This document shows positions 34,919-46,352 of a stretch of 64,000 bases of DNA, piece by piece. The translations under genes were made by a program, and so were the position numbers. This DNA is from Zonotrichia leucophrys gambelii. Lineage: Eukaryota > Chordata > Aves > Passeriformes > Passerellidae. The notes under the pieces were generated by a model, which worked only from the letters and a program-made list of their open reading frames with translations, did not search any database and was not told where the DNA came from. The stretch covers positions 66,999,085-67,063,084 of the forward strand of contig NC_088170.1 of the NCBI RefSeq assembly GCF_028769735.1, read 5' to 3'. Each line of letters begins with the position of its first letter. Position 1 is the first letter of the stretch.

Positions 34919-35160
34919 TCATGTAACCTACAGAATTCTCCATCTTGTGGTTTTGCCCCTGGGCTAATTAACCCTCTCCCATTGAACTTTCCCAGCAGTA
35001 GAAGGGACTCAATGGAAGGAACCCTGAGTAACCATAACCTGTAACCTCATGTAACCTACAAAATTCTCCATCTTGTGGTTTTGGTTGTGGGCTAATTAAC
35101 CCTCTCCCATTGAACTTTCCCAGCAGTAGAAGGGACTTTTTACGGAAGGAACTCAACCCT
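34919..35160. repeat. 128-bp tandem duplication (two copies)
   Basis: Copy 1 (34919-35046) and copy 2 (35047 to about 35160) both begin TCATGTAACCTACA and share AATTCTCCATCTTGTGGTTT, GGGCTAATTAACCCTCTCCC and GAACTTTCCCAGCAGTAGAA at a constant 128-bp offset. Only a few substitutions and a small indel near the end separate them. This is a recent local duplication or the smallest form of a minisatellite array. Allele length may vary between birds. Confidence 0.9.
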
Positions 35161-35639
35161 GTGGGCAGTTTTGGTCACAATCACTCCATGTGGTGGGCTG
35201 AAAAATAAGTGTAGTAAGAGTGTGAGGCATATAAAAAGTCTTGGCAGCAAAGAATGTTCCTGGGGCTGTTATATTGAGTTATACAGATACCACTACAGTG
35301 TCCAGGGTCTGGCACTGCTGTCCTGAGGATGAACCTGAAATCCTCCTCACCTTTGGTGTTTCCTCAAACCATCCTGGGCTGGAGGAGTGGAGGATGCAAG
35401 CTCAGGTGTTAGATCCGTAGGAATCTAAATATATTGCCTGCATTATCACATGCAAGAGATGTCAAAAGAAACCTTTAAAAAAGTAGTGAAAACCAGGAAA
35501 AATGAGCGTGACAGATATCAAAAGACTCCTCTATTCTTTAAGCAGGAGGGGTAGATTTTAATGCCAGGCCTCAAGCAAGAGACTGCTTGCCTAATTACCA
35601 GAGAAAGTGAAAGCAGCTGCTGCTAAAGACTCCAAGTTA
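35161..35639. other. Unique noncoding stretch
   Basis: No gene or repeat recognised between the tandem dimer and the MIR fragment. Confidence 0.5.
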
Positions 35640-35732
35640 GAGGCAAATGGTGAACTGAGGCATGGAGAAGTTAAGTGGTTTGCCTTAGGCCATGGAGGGA
35701 AGTGGTGTCAGACCCAAGATTAAAAATCACAA
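35640..35732 (-). mobile_element. MIR SINE fragment, antisense
   Basis: GAACTGAGGCATGGAGAAGT, TAAGTGGTTTGCCTTAGGCC and AAGTGGTGTCAGACCCAAGA follow the order of the MIR 5' half in reverse complement ('AACTGAGGCACAGAGAGGTTAAGTGACTTGCCCAAGGTCACACAGC...'). Diverged but unambiguous in order. Ends are approximate. Confidence 0.8.
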
Positions 35733-36756
35733 TTTTTTCTCATCCATCTCCAAGCTCAGATCACTAAAGTGTACCATCTGGACATGCGTGGATAAGTATT
35801 TGGGTCTATCATTCCTATCCATCTTTAAAATAAACTTATGTCCTCTTACAGTTTGATATAATTCCCAGGAAAATGCTATTTTATTTAAATGTAGTTTCTT
35901 GCACAGCTAATATTTCAGAAAAATAATTCAGGATTAATGTGGTGCCACAGCCACTGGAAAAAAATATGTTCCAGCAAGTAAGGATTTGGGGTTTTTTTTT
36001 GAACCATAAAACAAAAGCTTTTTAGTGCAAATTGATAGAGAAATAGATACAGCAAGTTACCTTCAGCTTGTTACTGAAGTAGTATTTTTTGAAAGATGGG
36101 GAAGAAGTGAAGTGAGAGAAGAAACTTTTGTACTGCAGTAATTTAGCAAGGAGCAGCAACAAAAACAACCTCTACAAACACAGTAGAGAAAAGCAGCACA
36201 AAATCAACTCCGAGTAATGCTACCTCAAAATGCTCTTCATAGTTACATAACATTTTTATTTCTATTACCAATGTCGAGGACTTTGGGGTTCCAAACCAAC
36301 CTAAACTCACATGAAAAAAAAATATAAAGCTATCTTTGGACCCAACTTCTCAACATTTTTGTTTTAGTTTTTCTTGAGAGTGACATATGTTGACCTCTTG
36401 GACCCCTTGGCAGCCTTTTGCTATTCAACATTTATGAGAACTCTTTCTTTGCCAAAATCTATAGATATTATTTCTTCCTTATATTTAAAGCCCTTTCTTT
36501 ATGACTTACATTCTACTAGGGTATGGTAAAAGCCTTTGAACACAAATCAGTTCTTATGGAAGGGGAGATGTTGGGATATTCCATTAAGATTAGCAAGGGA
36601 TAAGATCTGTTCACTTCCTCCATGTAACTTTGGGGTCCAAAGGAAACCAAATCAAGTTTTAAGAATAGCAAGTTGCCATCAAAATATTTTGATTCTTGTA
36701 ATTCAGGTTATCTCATTATGTAAATCTGCTACAGACCCATTCTCATCTAAAGGTTC
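35733..36756. other. Unique AT-rich stretch
   Basis: No gene or repeat recognised. Contains a T run (35993-36000) and an A run (36315-36323). Confidence 0.5.
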
Positions 36757-36880
36757 TGTGCCAGTTTTGGCTGGGCTAGAGTTAATTTCCTCCACAGTGG
36801 CTGGTGTGGGGCTACATTTTGCGTTTGTGCTGAGCGCAGGGTTGATGCCACAGAGATGTTTTAGTTATTACTGAGCAGGG
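36757..36880 (+). mobile_element. Truncated ERVL-type LTR
   Basis: Begins TGTGCCAGTTTTGGCTGGGC, then TAGAGTTAATTTCCTCCACA, GGCTGGTGTGGGGCTACATT, TGTGCTGAGCGCAGGGTTGA and AGAGATGTTTTAGTTATTAC with TGAGCAGGGCTTACA. This is the start of the avian ERVL-type LTR (the GGERVL-like family known from chicken and other birds). It loses resemblance at about 36880-36930, so only the first part of U3 is kept. No partner LTR or retroviral genes are nearby. Confidence 0.75.
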
Positions 36881-37670
36881 CTTACAAGTGGCTGCATGGG
36901 GCTTGGCTGCTGGCTGGGGTTGAGGCAAGGCAGGTTCTTATGCAGAACACACAACCGGAGAGCTTGAAAATTGTCTGTGAGTGTTGAACACAGCATCACT
37001 TAGATGTGACATATTGATGGCTGGTGTCAGGATCTCCCTACATGGAGAAGCAGCTGGTGACAGCCTGGCAAATGCAACAACAAAACCATCTCCCTGAAAA
37101 GGAGGGGAGGATGCAGCTGGCAAAACCAGTGAGTTTCTGCAGCTCCCCATTATTTTATGTGACAGGTGGATTTTGGCTATCTGCTCTGGGTAATAAAGGC
37201 ACAGTAGTTCTGTGTGGATTGCTCATTTGGGCACATGTGCACACACCTGCAAGCACAGAGGCACACCACCTTTGATAAATGCAGGTACATAAACCCCAGT
37301 TCCAGGATGAAATCTCAGTGCGGCAAAACATTTCAGCATTTACTCAAATCCCATTGCAGTATAAAGCTGTTGCTTAAGAAAATTCCAAAATTGTGGCTAG
37401 TACCATTATCGCTGCAGTCAGTCTTCCTATTGATTTCAATAAGCTTTAGGTTGGTCCCTTGATATCAATATTCTGGATCCACATCCAGAGATGGCATTGC
37501 AAAAACAAAGCCTAAGAATTTCTTCTCTCCCACAGTCCTCAAGAGATAAGTTCAGCTAATCACTGGATCAGAAACAGCAACACACAATTTTTCCCTTAAT
37601 AAATTCAATGAACTGAAGCATTTTGTGAGTCAGAAAAGTGATGTGAGAAAAAAACCAAAGCACCATCCTC

Positions 37671-37720
37671 ATATATTTATATATATACAAAGACACACAT
37701 ATATATACACACATATACAC
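37671..37720. repeat. (TA)n/(CA)n compound microsatellite
   Basis: Alternating TATATA and CACACA units (ATATATTTATATATATACAA, then CACACATATATATACACACA). Confidence 0.8.
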
Positions 37721-39238
37721 TCTTCATCCTCCAAGCAGAACATTCTTCAAACTGTTAAAATAATTTATAAAATTACCCTCATTGTTCAGGCATTTTATTG
37801 CCTTGCAAATTATTATTTTCTGTGTTGGGGAAAATATGAGAAGGCAAAACCAAGACAAACATTTTACTGTTTATACTTTAACTGGCTTGGTTTAAAATGG
37901 ATTTACTTTGCACATTGTTTGAGCACTTAGAATATTAGTAATGCTGTAAAGGTGCTCAGTGACAGAAAAATGATGCATAGCTGCCTGCCTGTAACAACAT
38001 TTTAGTAATTCTTTGAGGCATCAGAACAGGTTTTAACTCTACATCCTGCAGCAACAGTCCCTGAGAGGGTATTTACAGTGTAGATACCTAAATTAGGAGA
38101 TTTGTATACTGTGGCTCTCTTTATACAGTCTGGGGTGAGAAAACCTCCTCCAGAGAACAGTTCTGAGGAGAAGCAGAGTTTAAGTGCCCTGAATGTGCTA
38201 GAAAAAAACATTTCCAGCAAAATCATTCCCAGCAAAAGAATTAGAGAATATTCCAAATTGCAGTACTTATTCAAAGGTTTGGAGTTTGGAATTGAAGGAC
38301 ACAAAGGTGAGAACAAACTTTGTCCTTATTTCTGCACTGAATCTCTTCTTCTCTTGAGAATGTCACATAGTCTTTACTGACTGTGGGGAACGCCAACATT
38401 CTTAGTGTTTAAGCAAGTTCTTTTAAGGGCTAAATATTTTCTGTGAAGTGTTTTGTAAAGTTAAAGTGCTGAAGCATAGTTAGCCTGAAAAGCTTTGTGT
38501 TTCAAGTGAAATGTCTCAGTCTTAGAGCATCCACTCTAAAATGACAAAGGACAGAACTGAAGATGCCTGACTCTCATTTGAACCTCCAGCTTCAACATGT
38601 GATGTGATGCTGCTGCTTTGTCTGAGGTTTCATCTTTCCTCAGGTAAAATACTTGTCCATTGCCTACTGCCAACAGCCTACCAATACATTTTGAGGATCA
38701 TGACCCCTTTTTTACAAGGGAAAAAATATGCTTTTTTTCCAATAGCATGTGTTTGGGAGTGGTAGAAATGTTGTTAGCTTGGAAATACAGAAAATCTTGC
38801 TGCAGCACGCACAGAAATCAAGACATTTCCTAAAAACGTGTCTCAGAACTGTGAGCTCATTGCCACCTTATATGGAGTTCTATAAATAAAAAAAAAATAA
38901 ACCTAGCACATTTTTTTGTACTTATATCCACATGAAGAAAATTAGAAATTTATGAATGACAAGAAGAAAAGTAGTGAACATGTGAAGAAGGTTATGAATC
39001 AATGTTAGTTGAGCAATGTCCCACCAAGAGATCCCACCAAAATCTGAATCCCAAAGTTATAAGCATCTTGCAATTTAGTCCATATTTGTACAAATTGACT
39101 AATTTAACTTTCCATGTGGAGGCTCACATGTGGTAATAATTAACATGTGTAAATGTTTCTGGTATATAAATGAGCAAAACAGAGTGAAGTTGGGATAAAA
39201 GTTTTAAGCACAATCTCAATGAAGAGAAACACCCATAA

Positions 39239-39283
39239 GTAAAAAAAAAGTAAGTGAAAAAAAAGTAAAAAAAGTAAAAAACA
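39239..39283. repeat. A-rich simple tract
   Basis: Repeated GTAAAAAA/GTGAAAAAAAA units (AAAAAAAAAGTAAGTGAAAA and following). Low-complexity slippage sequence. Confidence 0.7.
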
Positions 39284-40249
39284 TCAACCCAAACAACCCA
39301 ATACAGAAAAACCCACCTGACAAACATACACAATAGAAGGAATGACTGAATCTATTACTAAATGAAAAGCGTGTCAAAATGCATTAGAATGTATTGCAAA
39401 ATCAAGTACTCATCCCTTTGAACCATATTTCAGCATCTGCAAGTGTGTAATGTGGTAAATGACATATATCACCTGCTGATTGAAACACATCACCTGGTGA
39501 AATAACAATCAATCTGTGCATCTGAAACTCAGCCCTTCTCCTAATAAATTAAATGCAGAGCAAGCTAAAGCTGATGCAGCAGTTACCGAATTATGCACGG
39601 TGAGAACTGAACTCATTTTACCAGCTACTGAGTCTGAAACCTAAAGAGCTGAAACTGATACAGCCCATCAGACACATCAGTTTCTGGGAAATGTCAGTCA
39701 GAGGGGCAGGGTGAGGCTGCTGTCAGAAAATGTTTAGGTCAACAATGCTCTCTGTAACAGCCATTTGCTTCAGCTGATGGCAAAGGGGCAGGATCAGGGC
39801 ATGACTGCCAAGATCCCAAACATCTGGAGTTTGATATTCAAGCCTGTGCGAGTGTTAGCTGTGGAGGGAGAGGTGTTGAAAGGCCCATTTAAACACACTT
39901 TAGTTTAATGGAGCAGGAGAGAGCAGCCTATTGTATTTTTTAACTGGGTCAGTTGAAAAGTGATGGGATGGACAGCAGTGTGGTTTTCATTTTTTAAGAA
40001 AAATAGAGGATTATTCAGCAGTGCAAATAACATGTGTCAGTCACGTGCAAACTTCTTTCCACACCTTGTGGAATGGATACAAATATATGCATGAATATGT
40101 ACATGTACAGACATATACATGTGAATAAGGGAGAGCAAAAAGCCTCATATTTGGTTTTGTGTTCTCTAAATATCATGGAAAACTGTGATGGTTCACAACA
40201 TCAAAATGAATTCAAACCAGCTTTCCACTTGGGTTTCACACCTTTTCAG

Positions 40250-40515
40250 GCAACGTGGTCCAACTTCACCCACACCGTGAAGTTCTTCCTATTATCCAAT
40301 CTAAATTTGGCTTATTTCAGTTTAGATCCATTTCCCCTGTCTTCTCATCAAATGCCCTTGTGAACAGTCCCTCTCCAGCTTTCTTGCAGACCTCCTTCAG
40401 GTACTGAAAAGCTGCAATAAGGTCACCCCAGAGCCTCCTCTTCTACAGGCTGAGCAATCCCAATCCTCTCAGCCTTTCTGTATAAAATTCTGTAGACAGA
40501 TTCATTCTTGATGCC
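40250..40515 (-). mobile_element. CR1 LINE fragment, antisense
   Basis: Reverse-complement CR1 without its tail: GAAGTTCTTCCTATTATCCA, ATCTAAATTTGGCTTATTTC, GTGAACAGTCCCTCTCCAGC, TTTCTTGCAGACCTCCTTCA, GGTACTGAAAAGCTGCAATA, AGGTCACCCCAGAGCCTCCT and TCTCAGCCTTTCTGTATAAA. The 3'-UTR end is missing. About 265 bp. Confidence 0.9.
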
Positions 40516-43180
40516 ACTCAGTGGCCAGTATTGTTGAACTTTGAGTTAATTGTTCATTTTTACTTGTTGAAAGTACTTATCTTTATGTTTGTGCAAATAA
40601 GTTGGTTATTTGAGCCAATTGACTAAGGGTGATTTTCCTCCCTCTGACAACAAATGCTGATTTAAGGAGCAAGCTAAATGTAAGTTAGAATCTATCAGGA
40701 AAATTCTCTGAAGTCATTGACAACTTAACTGATCAACAGGGCTGAAAAATATCAGAGCTATCATTTGCTGAAAGACAAATTCCTGGATCCCAAATGACAA
40801 AGAAAAGAGGCTCCAACAGAAGTCCAAGGTGTCTGTGTCATGAGTCTACACAGGTCTGTCTCCAAGGCTTTTAATTAAGATTAATATTGTACATTTCATT
40901 AAAGTAGATTAAGAGTAATTCCAGCGAAGTGGGGGATGCTGAAGGGAAGTGATAACCTTGAATTAATTTACCTTTAAGAAAATACCTGAGGAGGAAAGCA
41001 AGGTTGCTTGGTTCCATTCAGCAAGAATGGCATGTTTTAAAGGAGTTTTGTTTTTCTGGAATTCACATTAGAGTCTAATTAGACTTCTGGTTTCTGTCAC
41101 AGTAACCTAAAATTCACAGGATAAAAACCACCTTGTCCTGTCTATACTTCTGATGAAACACAACCTGGAAAGAAGTTGATCCTTTTAGAAGAGTGGAGAT
41201 GATTCCTTTACAGGTCATGGCTCCAGCTGTGGGTAATGGCAAAGTGTTTCCTCCCTTCCAAAACCTCAGCACCAGCCTGGGAATGTTCAGGACTGGCAAA
41301 ACCCCTACGAGGCTCTATGTGACAGCAGGAGGCCTTCAGCATTTCCAACAGCTTGGCAAATAAAGCATGAGTCACATTCCCCTTGTGACTTTGCTCTGGT
41401 TTAATTATTTCTCTATTTCTGCAGTAAGAAATTTGAAGGGACAAATAATGGTGGGTTCCAGATGCTCCAAATTTTCAGGAGTGGTTTTTGGGTTTTGAAG
41501 TAGCCAGGCATCAAAGTCCCACAGCGAAATCTGATAGAATGTCTCAGAAATGCTGGATTTCAGGCTCATTTTAGGCTCACCCCACCCACTGGCCTGGTGG
41601 CTGGGAGAGAAGGAGCTGTGAAAGAGATCCTCCAAGTCTCAATCTGCCTCATGATCCTCTTCTCACCCAGAGAAAATGCAGCATGCACACCATCCTCAGC
41701 TTCTCCCACGGCTTCTTCAGCTCTGCTGCTCCAGGGGTGGAGGGAGGTGGGAGAATGGAAACAAGCCTGATCAGTTTCCCTGTTCCTTTATCAAGGATGT
41801 AGAAAATGGGCAGGAGGAGAGAAGGAATGGCTGTTGTTCAGCACAGTGAAATACCACCCAGACCAGGAGGAAGGTCTGATTTTGGTTCTGTCTTCCTGAC
41901 TGGGGAGTATCCAGCACCTTCCAGGGCTGAGCCCAGAGACAGGACCACGATTTAGGAAAATCAAATGAGTGAGAAGGATTATACATTTCCATTTAGCTGG
42001 GAGCTAGACACATCTTCAGCAACACAGAAAGGGATTTACAACTTTTAACGAGCAGCACTCTGTAAAAATAAAATTACTTCAAGCACAGCATTAAAGCTTT
42101 TCTCAGAAAAGCTCTAATGTAAATTTTATATGGAGCGCGCTACTGTACTTGCATTTGTTATTTGAATTTGTTATTTTATTGAAAAGCAGAGTCTAATCAG
42201 GATTGCCAAGTTTCAGGGAGAAAGGGAATGGGATTAAATATGAAATAACAGTTGATTCAGGATTCCTACCCACTCAGGAGGCTTCAGAAATGTTCTGTCA
42301 TTTTCTAGAGATTTATATATTAAAAGTGTCTGCCCCATCATAATCACTTAACATGCTTTAAAAAGCACATAAACACACAGGGGGTTTCATTATGGCATAT
42401 GGGAGAGAGATTTTTCTCAGCATTGGTCCAATTTTACTCACATTATTGTCAAATGCTAAATGTCCCATGGACATCAGGGGGAGCCGGGCCTTTTGAAAAA
42501 AGCTGTGCTTTATAAAAAGCATAAAGCAAGCAATCTGCAGGAAATATGGATTTCCAGTAAGCTAGGGACCAGGTCTAGACTCAAATAATATCAGAAGGTA
42601 CCTCCACTTAGGAGAATTTTTTTTCACCAGCAAAAAGGAGACAAAATTCAGATGGAGAGTTTGCGGTCCCAAGATAGATCCAGGAAAATTTTTCCTTTCA
42701 ATGGCCATAATTTTGAAGAAATTCTGTCTGTTCTTTATCACCCCTCTTATTCTTCCTTCAATTTCTCTCTTCTCACACCCACACAGAGGACTTCTAAATC
42801 TCAGCACGAGTCTGATAATATCTTCTCCTCTTTAATGTATGTTTCTGTGGAAGGGAGAATCAGCAGCTATTAGCAGCTTGTGACTGAATGCTGCACGAGG
42901 CTCTCTTTGTAGTATCCAATTGCACAGGAAAACACAATTTACAGACAATCACTGCAGCAACCATGCTGACTGTACACAAGAGGCATCATCCCAGTCTGTG
43001 GTGGGTGGGAATGTCAGGTTCAAGGCTCAAGGTTTCCTCACTGGCAGAGGTAGTTGGGAGCAGAGACAAACACTGGGTCCATAGATTAGGTATGTTAAAT
43101 AATTTTTTTGCTGAAATTAGATTTCAGTTCCATGTCACATCCCTTGCTTAAATATAAGGCTTAAATATGTTTCATTGAGC
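40516..43180. other. Unique noncoding stretch
   Basis: About 2.7 kb with no recognised gene or transposon. Some frames of 60-80 codons lie on the minus strand between 41114 and 41992, in a GC-richer zone. None shows a domain. Confidence 0.5.
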
Positions 43181-43208
43181 TTTTGGCACCACCATAGTGG
43201 TGCCAAAA
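43181..43208. repeat. Perfect 12-bp inverted repeat, 4-nt loop
   Basis: TTTTGGCACCAC (43181-43192) and GTGGTGCCAAAA (43197-43208) are exact reverse complements around CATA. It forms a compact stable hairpin on either strand, about 45 bp before a CR1 copy. It contains a TTGGCACC...GGTGCCAA dyad resembling nuclear factor I half sites (TTGGC...GCCAA). That link is only a suggestion. Confidence 0.75.
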
Positions 43209-43251
43209 TTCCATTTTATGGCTTGAAAAACCCATTATCTCCTCTGATCAC

Positions 43252-43708
43252 CTGCACAAAGGACCTGAGAAGGATCTGGAGCAGGAGTCCTGTGAGGAGC
43301 AGCTGAGTGAGCTGGGGCTGTTCGCCCTGGAGAAAAAGAGGCTCAGGGGTGACCTTATTGCCTTCTTATTGCCTTCCACAGCTCCCTCACAGGAGGCTAT
43401 GGCCAGGTGGGGATCAATCCCTTTTCCCAGGTAACAAAGGACAGGGCAAGAGGAAATGGACTTAAATTGCAAGAGGGTAGGTTTAGATTGGATATTAGCA
43501 AAAATTTCTTCATGGAAAGGGTTATCAAGCACTGGAATAGGCTGCTCAAGGACATAGTAGAGTCACCATTCCCTGAGGTATTTAAGAGATCTGTGGGTGT
43601 GGCACTTGGGGACATGTTTTAGGGGTAGATTTAATAGTACTGGGTTAATGGTTGCACTCAATGATCTTAGCAGTCTTTTCCAACTTAAATTGTTCTGTGA
43701 TTCTATAG
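43252..43708 (+). mobile_element. CR1 LINE 3' end, sense
   Basis: Sense CR1 of about 455 bp: CAGCTGAGTGAGCTGGGGCT, GGAGAAAAAGAGGCTCAGGG, GTGACCTTATTGCCTTCTTA, GGACAGGGCAAGAGGAAATG, GGTTTAGATTGGATATTAGC, AAGCACTGGAATAGGCTGCT, TGGTTGCACTCAATGATCTT, TTTTCCAACTTAAATTGTTC and the tail TGTGATTCTATAG. Same tail type as the short copy at 12121. A small internal duplication (ATTGCCTTC twice) is present. Confidence 0.93.
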
Positions 43709-46271
43709 CACAAAATGATGCACAGTAATTCCTGTGTTAAGTCTGACAGATGACTTCTGGCTTTAGAGTTAGATGTCTTTCAAGAAAGATGGTGATATCT
43801 GATTTCAAAGTCTTCAAAGGGAGGGAAAAACAGCACTTTTCATATGAAGTAATTCTGATGGTTTACAGTTATTATTGTTAAAATCCTACCCTGTCTCATA
43901 TGAATTTGCCTTGCTTCCATTCCTAATTTTGTTGTGCTTTAGTGTTAGATTAAGCCTGCACTTACAGAAAGCCATGCAGTCAGAGCTCTCACTGCAGCAC
44001 TCATGTTTGAATCAGTTTTTGTTGCCTTCTCTACAATTACAAAACTTTTTATCTGGAGCTTGGACAACACTTACTTCTGCCATTGTAACCCAAACCTTCC
44101 TGTCAATAGCAAGCTTTTTAAAAATGAAGTGTTTGGTCCTTTTCTGTTCTTCACTGAATGCCAAAAAGCAGATACAGCGTGAGGGGGGTTATGCTTAAGC
44201 TCACACAAACAGCATTCAGGCTCAGAAAGGAAACCCACAGTTGCATGCAAATAGAATGCAATTTATGTTGGGAATCTGAAATCTGATTAGACAAGGAACT
44301 AAAGGAAAATGCCTGGTTCCTTTATTTTTCTAAAAATTACTAAAAGCAGTTAAAAATATGCCCTGGCTGTGCATTTAGCATTTGGATGCAAATTATTTCA
44401 TTCCTTCTTCTTACAGTGAGTATAAATAAGACAAAAAATTTACTGTAGGTAAGCACACCAGTAGAAATATGGGATTACCCTGGTGCAAATAATTTGGGTG
44501 ACCCTGGATTTAGGTACAGATGCAGGGGAAATAAAGATGATCCCAGTATTGGGTTTGATCCATAACACTTTCAAAGTTAAATCCAGACATCAGGAGTTAG
44601 ATTATAAATTTACTGACAGAAATGGACTATTTCAGTTTGACTCAAGGGGTTTTACACCTAACCTATAATGTGTAATGAAATGATGAATGTTCATTATTGG
44701 TTACTCAACTTGTTTTGAAATCATCTACTTTCCTTCAGTTCCACTAATGATTTTATTGTATTTAAGAATAATAAAAGTGGCTTGTTTGCATTTGGTGATA
44801 TTTTCAGATTCAGGAACCTGGAAATTCACTACTTTTTGAGACCTTTTCTCATTTGTAGGAAAATAAAATATATTTCTTCCTCATGCCGGTACTACATGGA
44901 TGCTTTTGAGATGCTGAGATATTACATTGGCCACAGTCTTGGAAGTGAGAGAGAATATGGAGTCATCCAGCACAGCAATCCTTGGAAATGAAATAAATTC
45001 TGTCATTTATTATGTTTTTCCCAATAACATCTGGACGTGGTGATAAGGGATCCAGTATGTGATGAGCTGTAGGCAGTGTAATGGAAAAACTGCCCACCCC
45101 TCTATGACTGTTGTTTCCTGGATTTAGAGATGAAAGACAACTGGTGGATTTGGAAAATGTGGAAAAGTAGAAAAACAACAAAATGTTCATGTAAACACGG
45201 TAAGTAGGGATCACAGCCAAAGCTGCAGGAAGCTATTTTGGAGCTCATTTGGGACACTTACACTCAGTGCCTCCCACATCCCTGTGGTCCTTTTGGTGCA
45301 GTGTCTATGACAGAAACAGGAGCATGGTGGCCAGGCGAGGTGTGTGTGGGCCTGGTTTGCTGTGCTCAATGGCATGCAGGTTTGGGCAGGTGTTTGCAAA
45401 GGGCCTTGCAGGCACACCACACATTGACCAGTCTGAATTGAAGGTGCTGCTGTGCTGACTTGATGTGTCCCACCAGATGTGCCACAGGCCTGGTGTGCTA
45501 ATGAGGTTAAGAAGATTTTATATGAAACTTTTGTTATCTGCCTGTGGGCCATGGAGCAGCAGTGGCTGTGTTTGCAAAAGAATGTGTGGCCCTACCTTGT
45601 CAGCAAATATTCCTTGTAGATATGAGTTTGTTCAGGCCAGTTCAGAAAGCAAAACATTATGGAAAAAGAAAAAAAAGTTGAGAGTCATGAAGGCAAGTGC
45701 GGCTACTTGTGGAATATAGATGACTTGAAAAGTTTTGTTCCATTGGGAAAAAAATAAGAAAAATAACACAAACCCCCCATTCCACCATAACAGTGCCAAG
45801 CAGCGCTTGTTTTCATCTAATTTCCAAGTGAGTTTTGTTTTAAATTCAGTGGAGCTGTAGACCAAGAGGCTTTGACATGCGATTGAAATGCACCACGCAC
45901 AGAGGTTAAAGGACCCTTCCTGGAGAAATGCTCAAGAGCCCTTCAACTGCTGCTTCCTTGACTTGTGTTTCCTACTTAATATACCCCGTCTCACCACTGC
46001 TTACTCTGTATTCATCTGAACTTGGCATCATGCACGTTCTGCTCCTGCCCTTTTACGTGGCTCTGCTTGATAAATCCCCAGAACCAGCAGGCTGGGAGAG
46101 TGAAAGTGCAGCCACGAGCTGCTGGGAGTAAATGGCAGTGGGTAGCACTTTGGGCTGGGGCAGTGAGAGTTCACTGCAGCAGAGCATAAATTGACAGAAA
46201 GGTGTTGGCAGTTTACCATTGCTATGATAGCTGCTATAAAAGTGTGTTTCTGGGTGCAAGAAACACTTAAT
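43709..46271. other. Unique noncoding stretch
   Basis: About 2.6 kb with no recognised gene or transposon. A GC-richer GT-rich patch lies at about 45240-45500 and has frames open in several registers, none with a domain. Confidence 0.45.
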
Positions 46272-46352
46272 GAAATGCCCTGACCTGTGTAGTGTGGGAG
46301 GTTGGATTAGATAAATGTAACAATGCTCTAAGAATTAGTCTATGAACTATGG
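46272..46352 (+). mobile_element. Ancient CR1 3'-end fragment, sense
   Basis: GACCTGTGTAGTGTGGGAGG, then TTGGATTAGATAAATGTAAC and GTCTATGAAC fit the last ~80 bp of old amniote CR1 elements ('..GTGCAGGAGGTCAGACTAGATGAT...ATCTATGAA'). Strongly diverged. Confidence 0.5.

Larger units (their letters stand above)
36881..40249. other. Unique stretch with microsatellites
   Basis: No gene recognised. It contains a TA/CA tract at 37671-37720, a possible scrap of ancient palindromic repeat at about 37423-37460, an A run at 38888-38897, an AAGTAAA-type tract at 39239-39283 and TACATG-like repeats at 40084-40124. Confidence 0.45.

Noticed and set aside
34905..34930. GGTTCGGTTCTCATG looked like a tRNA B-box
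   Set aside because: No A-box, no cloverleaf and no CCA or terminator context. It abuts the tandem dimer.
34919..35160. Considered as the start of a CRISPR-like or satellite array
   Set aside because: Only two contiguous copies, no spacers, eukaryotic context. A simple tandem duplication explains it.
37423..37460. ATTGATTTCAATAAGCTTTA resembles the centre of ancient palindromic repeats
   Set aside because: Too short and without a mirrored arm, so not annotated as an element.
43397..43622. 71- and 72-codon frames on both strands
   Set aside because: Both are shadows of the CR1 3' end at 43252-43708.
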